Shown here: positions 1 through 8,920 of the stretch, piece by piece | Numbering within the stretch: position 1 is the stretch's first letter | Layout: every line of letters begins with the position of its first letter | DNA from: Zoogloeaceae bacterium | Lineage (GTDB): Bacteria; Pseudomonadota; Gammaproteobacteria; Burkholderiales; Rhodocyclaceae | Assembly (NCBI GenBank): GCA_024235635.1 | Contig: JACKMA010000001.1 | Span: 558,001-622,000 of the forward strand | Reading direction: 5' to 3' | DNA length: 64,000 bases | Made by a program: the position numbers and the translations under genes | The notes under the pieces: generated by a model | The model's database searches: none | Seen by the model: the letters and a program-made list of their open reading frames with translations, nothing else | Told to the model about the DNA's origin: nothing

Positions 1-1304
1 GCAAGATCGCCTTTCGCGCCGAATTCGACGGCGAGATCCCGCCGCCCCGTGATCGCTACTGGCGAGGCCCCGTGCTCAGCGTATTCGACGGTCGCCGCTG
101 GGAGGCTGGCTTCACCACCCTCTCGTCGAGCCCGCCGTACGAGGTCAGCGGCAAGGCCTATCGCTACCGCCTGACCGTCGAGCCCCACAACCAGCACTGG
201 TTGCTGGCGATGGATTTCCCGGCGGCGGACGACCCGCGCACCCGCTATTCCTCGGACCTTCGACTGGTTTCGGTGGCACCGTTGCGCAGCCGCCAGCGTT
301 ACGAACTGGCGGCCTACCCGGCCGCCCGGGCCGGGCAGCGGGAATTCACCCACGTCATCCGCCGCAACCTGCGCCTGCCCGAAGGCAGCAACCCGCGAAC
401 GACCGCCCTCGGTCGACAGGTCGCCGAGCGCTTCGAGGCGCCTCGGCACCGCATCGAAGCCCTGCTCGGCACCTTTCGCGAGCTGCGACTCGAATACACC
501 CTGACCCCGCGCGCATTGGGCCTGCACAGCGCCGACGAGTTCCTGTTCGACACCCGCGAGGGCTTCTGCGAACACTTCTCGTCGGCCTTCGCGATTGCCG
601 CGCGCGCCGCCGGCATACCGGCGCGGGTGGTCACCGGCTACCAGGGTGGCGAGATCAACCCCCACGACGGCAGCCTGGTGGTCCGCCAGTCCGACGCCCA
701 CGCCTGGGTCGAGGTCTGGTTGCCGGAATCGGGCTGGCAGCGGGTGGACCCGACCGCCACGTCGAATCCGACCCGTATCGACAATGGCATCCTGGGCGCG
801 CTGCCCGACATCGAATCGCTGCCGCTGTTCATGCAGCCGAGGATGGCCTGGCTGCGCTCGCTGCAGTTGCGCTGGGACGCGGTCGCCAACGGCTGGAACC
901 AGTGGGTGCTCGGATACAATGACGAGCGGCAGCGGTCGCTGTTGCGCGGACTCGGTTTCGACGGTGGCGACTACCGGCATCTGGCGGCTGCGATGGTGAC
1001 GCTGGTCGGCACCTTGATGCTCGGCTTCGTCACCTGGTCGCTGCGACGGCGCCGGCGGGGAGACGCCCTCGATCGCCGCTGGCAACGTTTCTGTGCGCGG
1101 CTGTCTCGCGCCGGCACCCGTCGCGCAGACTGGCAAGGACCGCTCGATTTCGCCGACCTGGCCGCCGCAAGGCATCCATCGCTCGCCGACGACATCCGCT
1201 GGATCGGCGGTCGCTACGCCGAATTGCGCTATGGTCGGAAACCGCCGTCCCGGCAGGATCTGGCCGACCTGGACGATCGAATCAAGCACCTGGACATCCG
1301 ATGA
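1..1304 (+). CDS. tgpA: TgpA-type transglutaminase-like membrane protein, C-terminal part
   Basis: The gene runs in from the left edge: the frame is open from base 3, so the GTG at 72 is not the real start. The visible 433 residues hold the periplasmic transglutaminase core with the Cys-His-Asp triad (Cys in EGFCEH, codon at 567; His in DAHAW, 699; Asp in VDPTA, 747). A last membrane helix follows at about 975-1045, then a short cytoplasmic tail with a DUF4129-like look. Family members sit beside MoxR ATPase and DUF58 genes, which would lie off the left edge. The stop overlaps the mltB start as ATGA, so the two are probably co-transcribed. The physiological substrate is unknown. Confidence 0.9.
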   Translation, partial: KIAFRAEFDGEIPPPRDRYWRGPVLSVFDGRRWEAGFTTLSSSPPYEVSGKAYRYRLTVEPHNQHWLLAMDFPAADDPRTRYSSDLRLVSVAPLRSRQRYELAAYPAARAGQREFTHVIRRNLRLPEGSNPRTTALGRQVAERFEAPRHRIEALLGTFRELRLEYTLTPRALGLHSADEFLFDTREGFCEHFSSAFAIAARAAGIPARVVTGYQGGEINPHDGSLVVRQSDAHAWVEVWLPESGWQRVDPTATSNPTRIDNGILGALPDIESLPLFMQPRMAWLRSLQLRWDAVANGWNQWVLGYNDERQRSLLRGLGFDGGDYRHLAAAMVTLVGTLMLGFVTWSLRRRRRGDALDRRWQRFCARLSRAGTRRADWQGPLDFADLAAARHPSLADDIRWIGGRYAELRYGRKPPSRQDLADLDDRIKHLDIR

Positions 1305-2323
1305 TCAGACATCTCGCCCTGCTCCAGCTATCGCTGCTCTGCGTGACCACGGCGGACGCCGGGCCTGCCGGGCTGGCCGCCCATCCCGCCGCGGCGGCCT
1401 TCGTCGCCCGCATGGAGGCCGAACACGGCTTCGAGCGCGAATCGCTGCTCGCTGCGTTGGCAACGGCGACCTATCAGGACAAGGCGTTGCGGTTGATATC
1501 ACCGCCGAAGCCAGGCACCGGGCCGCGGGTCCGGTCCTGGACCGGCTACCGCGCACGCTTCGTCGATCCGGTCCGGATCCGCGCCGGCCTGGCATTCTGG
1601 GATGCCCACCGCGCGAGCCTCGAACGGGCCGAGCAACGCTATGGCGTACCGTCAGAGGTGATCCTCGGTATCATTGGCGTCGAGACCGTGTTCGGACGCG
1701 TCACCGGCTCCTTCCCGCTGCTCGACGCACTCGCGACGCTGGCCTTCGACTACCCGCCGCGGGCCGATCTGTTCCGCAGGGAACTGGAGAACCTCTTCCT
1801 GCTGGCCCGGGAGAACGGACGCGCGGTCGGCAGCTATACCGGCTCGTATGCCGGCGCGATCGGCTTTCCGCAGTTCCTGCCGAGCAGCGTCCGACGCTAC
1901 GCGGTGGACTTCGACGGCGACGGCCGGATCGATCTCGAACGCAGCGAGGCCGATGCGATCGGCTCGGTCGCCCGCTATCTCGCCGAGCACGGCTGGCGAA
2001 GCGGCGAACGCGTAGCCGACCCGGTGGCGTTGCCGGCCGGGGCCGATGTGGACGCGTTGCTCGCCACCGGAATCGAACCCCGGCTCGACCGCCATTCGTT
2101 GTCCGCTGCCGGTATCGAGTTGCCGCAAGGCATCGAACTGGCGACGCTGGTGGACCTGGAGAGTCCGGGAAAACCGACCGAATACTGGCTCGGCTATCGA
2201 AATTTCTACGTATTGACCCGTTACAACCGGAGCAGCTTCTACGCGATGTCCGTGCTGCAATTGGCCCAGGCGCTGCGCGAAGCACGCATTTCGTCGCGTC
2301 AGGTCGCGCGCGGCGCGCCCTGA
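1301..2323 (+). CDS. mltB: lytic murein transglycosylase B
   Basis: This 340-residue protein cleaves the MurNAc-GlcNAc bond of peptidoglycan with formation of 1,6-anhydroMurNAc. The N-terminus carries a type I signal peptide ending near TADA; no convincing lipobox is present, so it is probably periplasmic and not lipid-anchored as in E. coli. The catalytic Glu is residue 128 in the GIIGVET motif, followed by FGRVTG. The GAIGFPQFLPSS motif and a calcium-loop-like DFDGDGRIDL segment are typical of the MltB family. It overlaps the upstream tgpA by four bases and ends five bases from the convergent rpoS gene, leaving no room for a separate terminator. Confidence 0.94.
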   Translation: MIRHLALLQLSLLCVTTADAGPAGLAAHPAAAAFVARMEAEHGFERESLLAALATATYQDKALRLISPPKPGTGPRVRSWTGYRARFVDPVRIRAGLAFWDAHRASLERAEQRYGVPSEVILGIIGVETVFGRVTGSFPLLDALATLAFDYPPRADLFRRELENLFLLARENGRAVGSYTGSYAGAIGFPQFLPSSVRRYAVDFDGDGRIDLERSEADAIGSVARYLAEHGWRSGERVADPVALPAGADVDALLATGIEPRLDRHSLSAAGIELPQGIELATLVDLESPGKPTEYWLGYRNFYVLTRYNRSSFYAMSVLQLAQALREARISSRQVARGAP

Positions 2324-2328
2324 GGTCT

Positions 2329-3264
<936 letters not shown>

Positions 3265-3274
3265 GCGCATCCTC

Positions 3275-4195
3275 TCAGCGGGCAGGCAGATATCTCGACG
3301 GGTCCACCGGCTTGCCCTGGCGGCGGATCTCGAAGTGCAGCTTCGGCGTGTCGCTGTCGGTGCTGCCGAGCGTCGCGATCTGCTGGCCCTTGCTGACCGA
3401 CTGGCCCTCCTTGACCATCAACTGATCGTTGTGCGCGTAGGCGCTCAGGTAGTTGGAGTCGTGTTTGATGATGACCAGTTTACCGTAGCCACGCAAGCCG
3501 GTACCGGCGTACACGACTTTGCCCGTGGCGGCTGCATAGACAGGCTCTCCGGTACTGCCAGCGATGTCGAGACCCTTGCGCGTGCTGCTCTGGGAGAAGC
3601 CCCCGACCAGCTTTCCGTTGTTCGGCCACGACCAGCTGATGCCGTCCACGCGGCGGCTCTCGGTCGGTGGCGGAACCGGGGTCGCCGGTTCGACCGGTGC
3701 CGGTTCCGGCGTTGCCGACGGCGTCGGGCCGGCACTACCGCCGCGTACCGCTGCCCAGGCCTCATCGCTATAGGGCTGGACGCCGCCGACCGGACCGCTC
3801 TTGACGTCAGGTGGCGCCGGCGACGGCGCCTGCGTACCGTCCCCGGGCGGCGCAACCTCGACGGGGCCATCGGGGCTGATCGGACGCACGACGACACCCT
3901 CGGGTGGGGTCACCCGGATTTCACGGCCCACCTCCAAGCGATCCGGATTCTCGAAGGTGTTCCAATCGGTCAGATCGGCCAGGCTCACACCGTGCTGCTG
4001 GGCGATCTTGTGGAGGGTGTCACCCTGCTGCACGATGTAGTAGCCGGGCTGCGCCTCGCGCGGCGCGGCCGGAATCGACTCGGTCGCCGCACGGTCGGAT
4101 ACCGGCGCGGCGACCCGCGTCGTGCAGGCGCCCAGCGCGAGGCTCAGGACAAGGCAGGTCAGGGGCGTGGTCTTCAGCAAATGGCGCACTTTCAT
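3275..4195 (-). CDS. nlpD: NlpD, LysM/M23 amidase-activator lipoprotein
   Basis: This outer-membrane lipoprotein activates a cell-division amidase. The 306 residues show a lipobox LGAC with Cys24, a LysM domain around residues 50-95 (YYIVQQGDTLHKIAQ), a Pro/Thr-rich linker, and a C-terminal LytM/M23 domain. The LytM site is degenerate: KGLDIAG lacks the metal-binding His, and KLHFEI has Lys in place of the first His of HLHFE. This fits an amidase activator, not an active endopeptidase. The start at 4195 overlaps the pcm stop as ATGA. An upstream in-frame extension would run antiparallel through pcm and was rejected. Confidence 0.95.
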   Translation of the reverse strand: MKVRHLLKTTPLTCLVLSLALGACTTRVAAPVSDRAATESIPAAPREAQPGYYIVQQGDTLHKIAQQHGVSLADLTDWNTFENPDRLEVGREIRVTPPEGVVVRPISPDGPVEVAPPGDGTQAPSPAPPDVKSGPVGGVQPYSDEAWAAVRGGSAGPTPSATPEPAPVEPATPVPPPTESRRVDGISWSWPNNGKLVGGFSQSSTRKGLDIAGSTGEPVYAAATGKVVYAGTGLRGYGKLVIIKHDSNYLSAYAHNDQLMVKEGQSVSKGQQIATLGSTDSDTPKLHFEIRRQGKPVDPSRYLPAR

Positions 4196-4863
4196 TCCGT
4201 TCCAGTCAGCAGGGGCACGAAGCGGACGGCCTCGCACCGCACTTCGCGGTAGGCATTGCCGTTGCGCTCCACCATCACGATTCGCTGCTCGGCCTGGCCA
4301 AGCGGCAGCACCAGGCGACCGCCGTCCGCAAGCTGATTCAACAACGGCGGCGGCACCGACGAAGACGCCGCGGCCATGACGATCGAGTCGAAGGGCGCCG
4401 CCTCGGCCAGACCGATACTGCCGTCGGCGTATTTCAGGCGCAAGTTGGGTAGTCGCAGCGTGCGGACGTTTTCCTTGGCGCGATCGAGCAGCTGCCGAAT
4501 GCGCTCGACGGCGTAGACCTCGCCCGCGAGATGCGCCAGGATCGCGGCCTGGTAGCCGCAACCGGCACCCACCTCGAGGGTTTTTCCGAGCCCGCGGCCA
4601 CCGGCGCCCAGCAGTTCCAGCATGCGGGCGACCACGAACGGCTGCGAAATCGTCTGCTGTCGCATCAATGGCAGGGCGGTGTCTTCGTAGGCCCGCGAGG
4701 CCAGCGCTTCGTCTACGAACAGATGCCTCGGCACCGCGGTCATCGCCTTCAGCACCTGCTCGTCGCGGATGCCCTGCTGACGCAGTCGCTCGACCATGCG
4801 AGCCCGCGCCCGCGCGGCCTGGGTCGAGGTTTCGCCGTGTCGCGCGTTCATTCGCGCAGCCAC
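4192..4863 (-). CDS. pcm: protein-L-isoaspartate O-methyltransferase
   Basis: The enzyme methylates isoaspartyl residues with S-adenosylmethionine so that aged proteins can be repaired. The 223 residues include the family motif RHLFVDEAL and the SAM-binding motif I EVGAGCGYQAA, followed by VYAVERI. The N-terminus carries about 20 extra basic residues ahead of the usual helix. The gene overlaps surE by 16 bases upstream and nlpD by four bases downstream, so it is translationally coupled in the classic surE-pcm-nlpD-rpoS stress operon. Confidence 0.96.
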   Translation of the reverse strand: MAARMNARHGETSTQAARARARMVERLRQQGIRDEQVLKAMTAVPRHLFVDEALASRAYEDTALPLMRQQTISQPFVVARMLELLGAGGRGLGKTLEVGAGCGYQAAILAHLAGEVYAVERIRQLLDRAKENVRTLRLPNLRLKYADGSIGLAEAAPFDSIVMAAASSSVPPPLLNQLADGGRLVLPLGQAEQRIVMVERNGNAYREVRCEAVRFVPLLTGTE

Positions 4864-5591
4864 TGCGCCACTGGCCCGATCAAGCCGGCGTGGGTGAGAT
4901 CGATCTGCAGCGGCGTGATCGACACAAAGCCATGCTCGACCGCGTGGAAGTCCGTACCCTCACCGGCATCCTGGGCGCCGCCCGCGGCGCCGACCCAATA
5001 CACGGTCTCGCCACGAGGCGTCGTGTCCTTGACCACCGGCTCGGCCTTGTGTCGGCGACCGAGCCGGGTCACGCGCATGCCGCGCAGGGCCTCGTAAGGA
5101 CCTTCGGGAACGTTCACGTTGAGCAGGATCGGTTGCTGGAACGGTCTGCGCTGGACCTTTTCGACCAGTAGACGGGCGACACGGGTCGCCGCGCCGAAAT
5201 CGGCCGCCGCTTTCGATGCCAACGAGATCGCGATCGACGGAACGCCCAGCAGAAAGCCTTCCGTGGCTGCGGCAACGGTTCCCGAGTACAAGGTATCGTC
5301 GCCCATATTGGCGCCGTGATTGATGCCCGACACCACCATGTCCGGCAAAACGTCGAACATGCCGGTAACCGCCAGGTGGACGCAGTCGGTCGGCGTACCA
5401 TTGACGTAGTGCACGCCATTGGCCAGGCGCCGCAGGGTCAGCGGCCGGTCGAGGGTCAGCGAGTTGCTGGCGCCACTGCGATCACGCTCCGGGGCGACCA
5501 CGGTGACGTCGGCGATCTCCGCGAGCGACTCCGACAGGGCACCGATGCCCGGCGCAAAATAGCCGTCGTCGTTACTGATCAGGATGCGCAT
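4848..5591 (-). CDS. surE: 5'/3'-nucleotidase SurE
   Basis: SurE is a metal-dependent nucleoside 5'/3'-monophosphatase linked to stationary-phase survival. The chosen start at 5591 gives 247 residues beginning MRILISNDDGYFAPGI, where the Asp pair binds the metal. The motif SGINHGANMGDD and the following SGTVAAA segment are family hallmarks. A 57-codon upstream extension has no similarity to SurE and was excluded. It is the first gene of the surE-pcm-nlpD-rpoS operon. Confidence 0.96.
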   Translation of the reverse strand: MRILISNDDGYFAPGIGALSESLAEIADVTVVAPERDRSGASNSLTLDRPLTLRRLANGVHYVNGTPTDCVHLAVTGMFDVLPDMVVSGINHGANMGDDTLYSGTVAAATEGFLLGVPSIAISLASKAAADFGAATRVARLLVEKVQRRPFQQPILLNVNVPEGPYEALRGMRVTRLGRRHKAEPVVKDTTPRGETVYWVGAAGGAQDAGEGTDFHAVEHGFVSITPLQIDLTHAGLIGPVAQWLRE

Positions 5592-5753
5592 CGGGAGACT
5601 GTCAGGCTCTGCGGTAAGGGCTCCGGCGGCGCCTCGAATAGTGCCGCAAACAGCCTTTGATCTTAGCACAGGCATCAACAGGCCCACGCCGCGGCGCTCG
5701 ACCGCATGGAGACCGGCGACGCTCATGCGTCGAAAACTGAGCGCGCGCTCACC

Positions 5754-5786
5754 CAAAAACAATCGGGCCGGTCCAAAGACCGGCCC
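5754..5786 (-). terminator. Rho-independent terminator of the tRNA-Arg unit
   Basis: A nine-base-pair stem GGGCCGGTC/GACCGGCCC with a four-base loop is followed on the minus strand by GATTGTTTTT. It lies about 30 bases past the tRNA-Arg 3' end. The plus strand also carries a T-run after the stem, so it may work in both directions. Confidence 0.8.
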
Positions 5787-5816
5787 TAACTTTCTGTTTT
5801 TTTGATGATTTTGTTC

Positions 5817-5893
5817 TGGCGCGCCCGGCAGGATTCGAACCCACGACCCCCTGGTTCGTAGCCAGGTACTCTATCCAACTGAGCTACGGGCGC
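5817..5893 (-). tRNA. tRNA-Arg (ACG)
   Basis: The 77-base cloverleaf has acceptor stem GCGCCCG/CGGGCGC, encoded CCA, T-loop GGTTCGAATCC and anticodon loop CTACGAA, giving anticodon ACG. This tRNA is normally edited to ICG and reads CGU, CGC and CGA. Confidence 0.96.
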
Positions 5894-5905
5894 AAAGAAG
5901 CAAGA

Positions 5906-5934
5906 ATTATACCGACAATCTCGCCTTTCGTAAA
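5906..5934 (-). promoter_or_regulatory. sigma-70 promoter of tRNA-Arg
   Basis: On the minus strand a perfect -10 TATAAT (5906-5911) is separated by 17 bases from TTTACG (5929-5934). It starts transcription a few bases before the tRNA-Arg 5' end, in the short gap after tRNA-Ser. Confidence 0.75.
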
Positions 5935-5941
5935 CTGAATT

Positions 5942-6034
5942 TGGCGGAGAGAGAGGGATTCGAACCCTCGATACGGGTTTTGCCCGTATGCTCCCTTAGC
6001 AGGGGAGTGCCTTCGACCTCTCGGCCATCTCTCC
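5942..6034 (-). tRNA. tRNA-Ser (GCT)
   Basis: This is a 93-base class II tRNA with acceptor stem GGAGAGA/TCTCTCC, encoded CCA, anticodon loop CTGCTAA (GCT) and a long variable arm (ATACGGG/CCCGTAT). It reads AGC and AGU codons. Confidence 0.96.
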
Positions 6035-6050
6035 GCGCGACGGAGGCGGA

Positions 6051-6079
6051 ATAGTAAAGACTTCGCCGCCGTCGGTCAA
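6051..6079 (-). promoter_or_regulatory. sigma-70 promoter of tRNA-Ser (GCT)
   Basis: On the minus strand TTGACC (6074-6079) lies exactly 17 bases ahead of TACTAT (6051-6056). A GC-rich discriminator leads into the tRNA. Confidence 0.7.
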
Positions 6080-6782
6080 ACGCTATCGGCGCCGCAATCG
6101 CACCGGCCACCATCGCGACCGCGGTACGCTGCGCGACGCACCGCGACCGGGTTCGTGCGTGCCCCGGTACGGGCGCCTCTTGCCGCGCGTATGCGCCAGG
6201 ATTCAGTTGCTTTTCGTCGATCGCCTCCGAGATCGCGATCGCCGAGGCCGCGATCATGTGGATGTCGATGCGTCATCTGGTCGTGCCCCCGGTTCGCGAC
6301 CCGGATGTACGCGACGACCACGACGCCACCTTCATCGGGATCGCATCGCAACGAAACCTCCTCTATATTCAGGTTGCGTGCCTGGAAATGAGCTCTGCCG
6401 GCAACGATCTCGACCTGATAACCCGCACCGGATCCGCCCTTCAGGCCGGGGTCGTGCCAGCCCAGCCCGGCAGATCGATTGTGAAGCCTTCGCCGGTTGG
6501 TACGACGACACAATGCGCAGCAGACGGACGCATTCTGGCTCGCCCGGCCCGGGCATAAGGATGGTTGTTCCCGCCACGCTCCACGGACGTCACGACCGCT
6601 ACGGTGCGGAACCCCTTAGCAAGAACGAGGACAACCCGGCAGGACACGCCGTTGATTCGCTCGGTACCGCGAACCGAAGTGCTGCCATGCTGCTGGACCA
6701 TGGCAGCCATCGCCGCCCCCAGGATAGGGGCATGAGGACCGCGAATGTAAAGCCTTTGGACGGATGCGACACCCTCGTGCAA
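6076..6782 (-). pseudogene. possible frame-disrupted gene, unrecognised
   Basis: Two overlapping minus-strand reading frames (6441-6782 and 6076-6513) look more protein-like when joined near 6445-6470. One carries VSCRVVLVLAKGFRTVAVVTS; the other continues with YQVEIVAGRAHFQARNLNIEE. Third-position GC is raised but below that of neighbouring genes. No family was recognised, there is no good ribosome site, and the tRNA-Ser promoter overlaps the end. It may be a decayed or horizontally acquired gene, a sequencing frameshift, or chance. Confidence is low. Confidence 0.22.
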
Positions 6783-7022
6783 AGCTGTCGATCGTAGGCA
6801 GGCGGAACTCGCGGTGCGGAGAGCTTAACTAATAGTGAAATGCTCCCCACAGGTGACGTGATCGATTTAACATCTGCATGAATTGCTTGGAAATTCTTCG
6901 TTGTATGTACTTCGAATACTCGCATATACTCGACTCACCCTATGACTAAAGTTGTAGGAATAAAACGGGCTTGGCACCTGAAAGGAACGAGCATTACTGT
7001 CAGATTGAGAGGACAAGAATCC
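6783..7022 (+). other. AT-richer intergenic leader of the XRE gene
   Basis: No gene is supported here. The stretch is clearly more AT-rich than its surroundings and precedes the XRE regulator, so it probably holds that gene's promoter and leader. No -35/-10 pair stood out well enough to call. Confidence 0.4.
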
Positions 7023-7313
7023 ATGAAATCCAGCGATCCGAAAGACGTACGCGACATTCGCCGCAAACTGGGCATGAACCAGTCCCAGTTCTGGTCGAAG
7101 ATCGGCGTAACCCAGAGCGGCGGCTCCCGCTACGAGAGCGGTCGCAACATTCCCCGTCCGGTGCAGGCTCTGCTCCGCCTGGTGCATGTCGAGCAGATCG
7201 ACATCAACAAGGCCCGCCGCGAGGACTTCGAAGTCGCCGAGTACCTGAAGAGCACCAATCCGGAGCTTTTCAAGTCTCTGAAGAAGGAAGCACGCGCAGC
7301 CAAGAAGAAGTGA
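7023..7313 (+). CDS. small XRE-like helix-turn-helix protein
   Basis: The 96-residue protein has a helix-turn-helix DNA-binding domain over about residues 7-55 (RRKLGMNQSQFWSKIGVTQ, then SGGSRYESGR) and a Lys-rich tail. It belongs to a widespread proteobacterial family of short HTH proteins without known target. The start at 7023 is preceded by GAGAGG at a normal distance; an upstream in-frame start at 6942 lacks one. It stands alone, followed by a hairpin terminator. Its role as a regulator is inferred only from the domain. Confidence 0.8.
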   Translation: MKSSDPKDVRDIRRKLGMNQSQFWSKIGVTQSGGSRYESGRNIPRPVQALLRLVHVEQIDINKARREDFEVAEYLKSTNPELFKSLKKEARAAKKK

Positions 7314-7334
7314 CGTACCGGACCTTCCGGTTCA

Positions 7335-8183
7335 TCAGGGGCTGACGCTGGTCGTCAGCCCCGTTTCGTTGACGATGCGCCGACCGAGGCGCTCCAGCCA
7401 TTCGCGGGGCAAGCGCGACACGTGCCCAGCCTCGGGCTGCAAGGATGGTCTCGCGACGCCGTAGAGCAACACGCCGCGCACGCCGTCGGACGCCGCACCT
7501 TGCAGGAAATCCAGATAGGCCTGGATCGCAGCATCGCTCGGCGGCTCGCCGTCCCAGCCGAACATACAGGTCTGCACCCAGGTCGGGCATTGTCCGGCGC
7601 AACGGGCAAGCTGGCGGGCCATGGATGTCGCGTCACGCTCGACGCCATTGATCCGGCGAATGTCCTCGGTCGATATCGCGTCGACCTTGAACCAGACTTC
7701 ACCGGCAAATCGGGCGAGCCGGCCGATGCCGTCGAGTACCCCTTCCTGCCCCACCAGCGACCCGTTCGTGATCAGTCGCAGGGGCACCTCGTTGCCATAG
7801 CCGAGCCGCTCGCGGACCTTGCCGACACGTTCGACAATATTGGCAAGACCTGCCGCACTGGTGGGTTCGCCGTTGCCCGAGAAGGCAATGTCGCAGAGCC
7901 TGCGCAATGGCGCATCGACGTGGCGAATCATGAAGTCGCCGTCGCGGATGTCGAACAGCATGCGCTCGAGTTCGCGTTCCAGCCGGTCGACGTCGATCTC
8001 GGGCGCCCGTCCCCGTGTGAGGTCGGGCACCTGACAGTAGACGCAATGCCAGTTGCACGCGTTGTTCGTGTTCAGATTGATGCCGACCGAAACCCCGCCG
8101 GCGCGCCTGGAGACCACCGGATAGACGTACTTCAGTCCTGCGACATCGCGATTGTGGTCCTCGACCGTCAGGATTCCCTTCAT
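7335..8183 (-). CDS. radical SAM protein, function unassigned
   Basis: The 282-residue protein begins MKGILTVEDHNRD and carries the radical SAM cluster motif CX3CX2C (Cys43, Cys47, Cys50 in NACNWHCVYC). The GNGEPTSA segment matches the glycine-rich SAM-contact motif. The remainder looks like the SAM barrel with no obvious auxiliary cluster domain. It is divergently transcribed from queD with 88 bases between starts. That neighbour might suggest a link to queuosine or pterin chemistry, but the sequence does not look like QueE. An upstream extension to 8315 overlaps the queD start and was rejected. Confidence 0.85.
   Translation of the reverse strand: MKGILTVEDHNRDVAGLKYVYPVVSRRAGGVSVGINLNTNNACNWHCVYCQVPDLTRGRAPEIDVDRLERELERMLFDIRDGDFMIRHVDAPLRRLCDIAFSGNGEPTSAAGLANIVERVGKVRERLGYGNEVPLRLITNGSLVGQEGVLDGIGRLARFAGEVWFKVDAISTEDIRRINGVERDATSMARQLARCAGQCPTWVQTCMFGWDGEPPSDAAIQAYLDFLQGAASDGVRGVLLYGVARPSLQPEAGHVSRLPREWLERLGRRIVNETGLTTSVSP
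7338..7366 (+). terminator. probable terminator of the XRE gene
   Basis: A nine-base-pair stem GGGGCTGAC/GTCAGCCCC with a seven-base loop is followed by only GTTT. It overlaps the 3' end of the convergent radical SAM gene. The short T-run makes it a weak intrinsic terminator. Confidence 0.5.
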
Positions 8184-8271
8184 CTCGGCACTGCTCCGAT
8201 TCGTGCGCGGCAGCCCTTGGCCGTCCCACGCCGATGCTACAATCGCTCCCCGCCTGCCATCAATCAGACCC

Positions 8272-8727
8272 ATGCAGATCACCCGCCGCCTGGAGTTCGA
8301 CGCTGGCCACCGCATCCCGGACCACGCGAGCCAGTGTCGTCATCTCCACGGCCATCGCTACGCGCTCGAAATCACGCTCGCCGGCGGCGTGATCTGTCAG
8401 CCGAACGACCCGGCGAACGGCATGGTGATGGATTTCGGCAGGATCAAGGAAATTGCCCGCGAACACCTCGTGGACCATTGGGACCACGCCTTTCTGGCAT
8501 ATTCCGGAGACACGCAGCTGACAGAGTTGCTGGCCGCGATACCGGGCCACAAGACCGTCTTGCTGAACGCGGTGCCGACCGTCGAGAACCTCGCGCTCGA
8601 GGCGTTCAGGATCCTAGATCCGGTCTATGTCCATGCCTACGGCAACCTGCTCTCGCTCGCGCGCATCCGCCTCTTCGAAACGCCGAACTGCTGGGCCGAC
8701 GTCGACCGTCGCTCGCTTCAGGATTGA
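8272..8727 (+). CDS. queD: 6-carboxytetrahydropterin synthase (QueD/PTPS family)
   Basis: QueD converts dihydroneopterin triphosphate to 6-carboxytetrahydropterin in queuosine synthesis. The 151 residues show the zinc-binding histidines His13, His26 and His28 and the catalytic Cys22 (QCRHLHGH), followed by VMDFGRIKE and PTVENLA, all typical of the family. The length fits a trimming of the related PTP synthases. A tRNA-Ser gene lies just downstream on the opposite strand. A role in another 6-pyruvoyltetrahydropterin reaction cannot be excluded. Confidence 0.9.
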   Translation: MQITRRLEFDAGHRIPDHASQCRHLHGHRYALEITLAGGVICQPNDPANGMVMDFGRIKEIAREHLVDHWDHAFLAYSGDTQLTELLAAIPGHKTVLLNAVPTVENLALEAFRILDPVYVHAYGNLLSLARIRLFETPNCWADVDRRSLQD

Positions 8728-8745
8728 CGCCCCGGCGGACGTCAA

Positions 8746-8835
8746 TGGCGGATAGGGTGGGATTCGAACCCACGGAACGCTCGCACGTTCGCCGGTTTTC
8801 AAGACCGGTGCATTCAACCGCTCTGCCACCTATCC
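8746..8835 (-). tRNA. tRNA-Ser (TGA)
   Basis: The 90-base class II tRNA has acceptor stem GGATAGG/CCTATCC, encoded CCA, anticodon loop CTTGAAA (TGA) and a long variable arm. It reads UCA and related UCN codons. Confidence 0.96.
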
Positions 8836-8863
8836 GGGGTATGCCCGAGCGCGAGGCGCGCGC

Positions 8864-8872
8864 AGTATAGCA
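8864..8872 (-). promoter_or_regulatory. extended -10 promoter of tRNA-Ser (TGA)
   Basis: The minus strand reads TGCTATACT, an extended -10 element, then a GCGCGC-rich discriminator of the kind seen at stringently controlled promoters. No -35 box is evident. Confidence 0.55.
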
Positions 8873-8920
8873 CCCCGCCCTGCCCGCCCAGCGGATGGAC
8901 AAGCGGACAGGACGGAGCCT

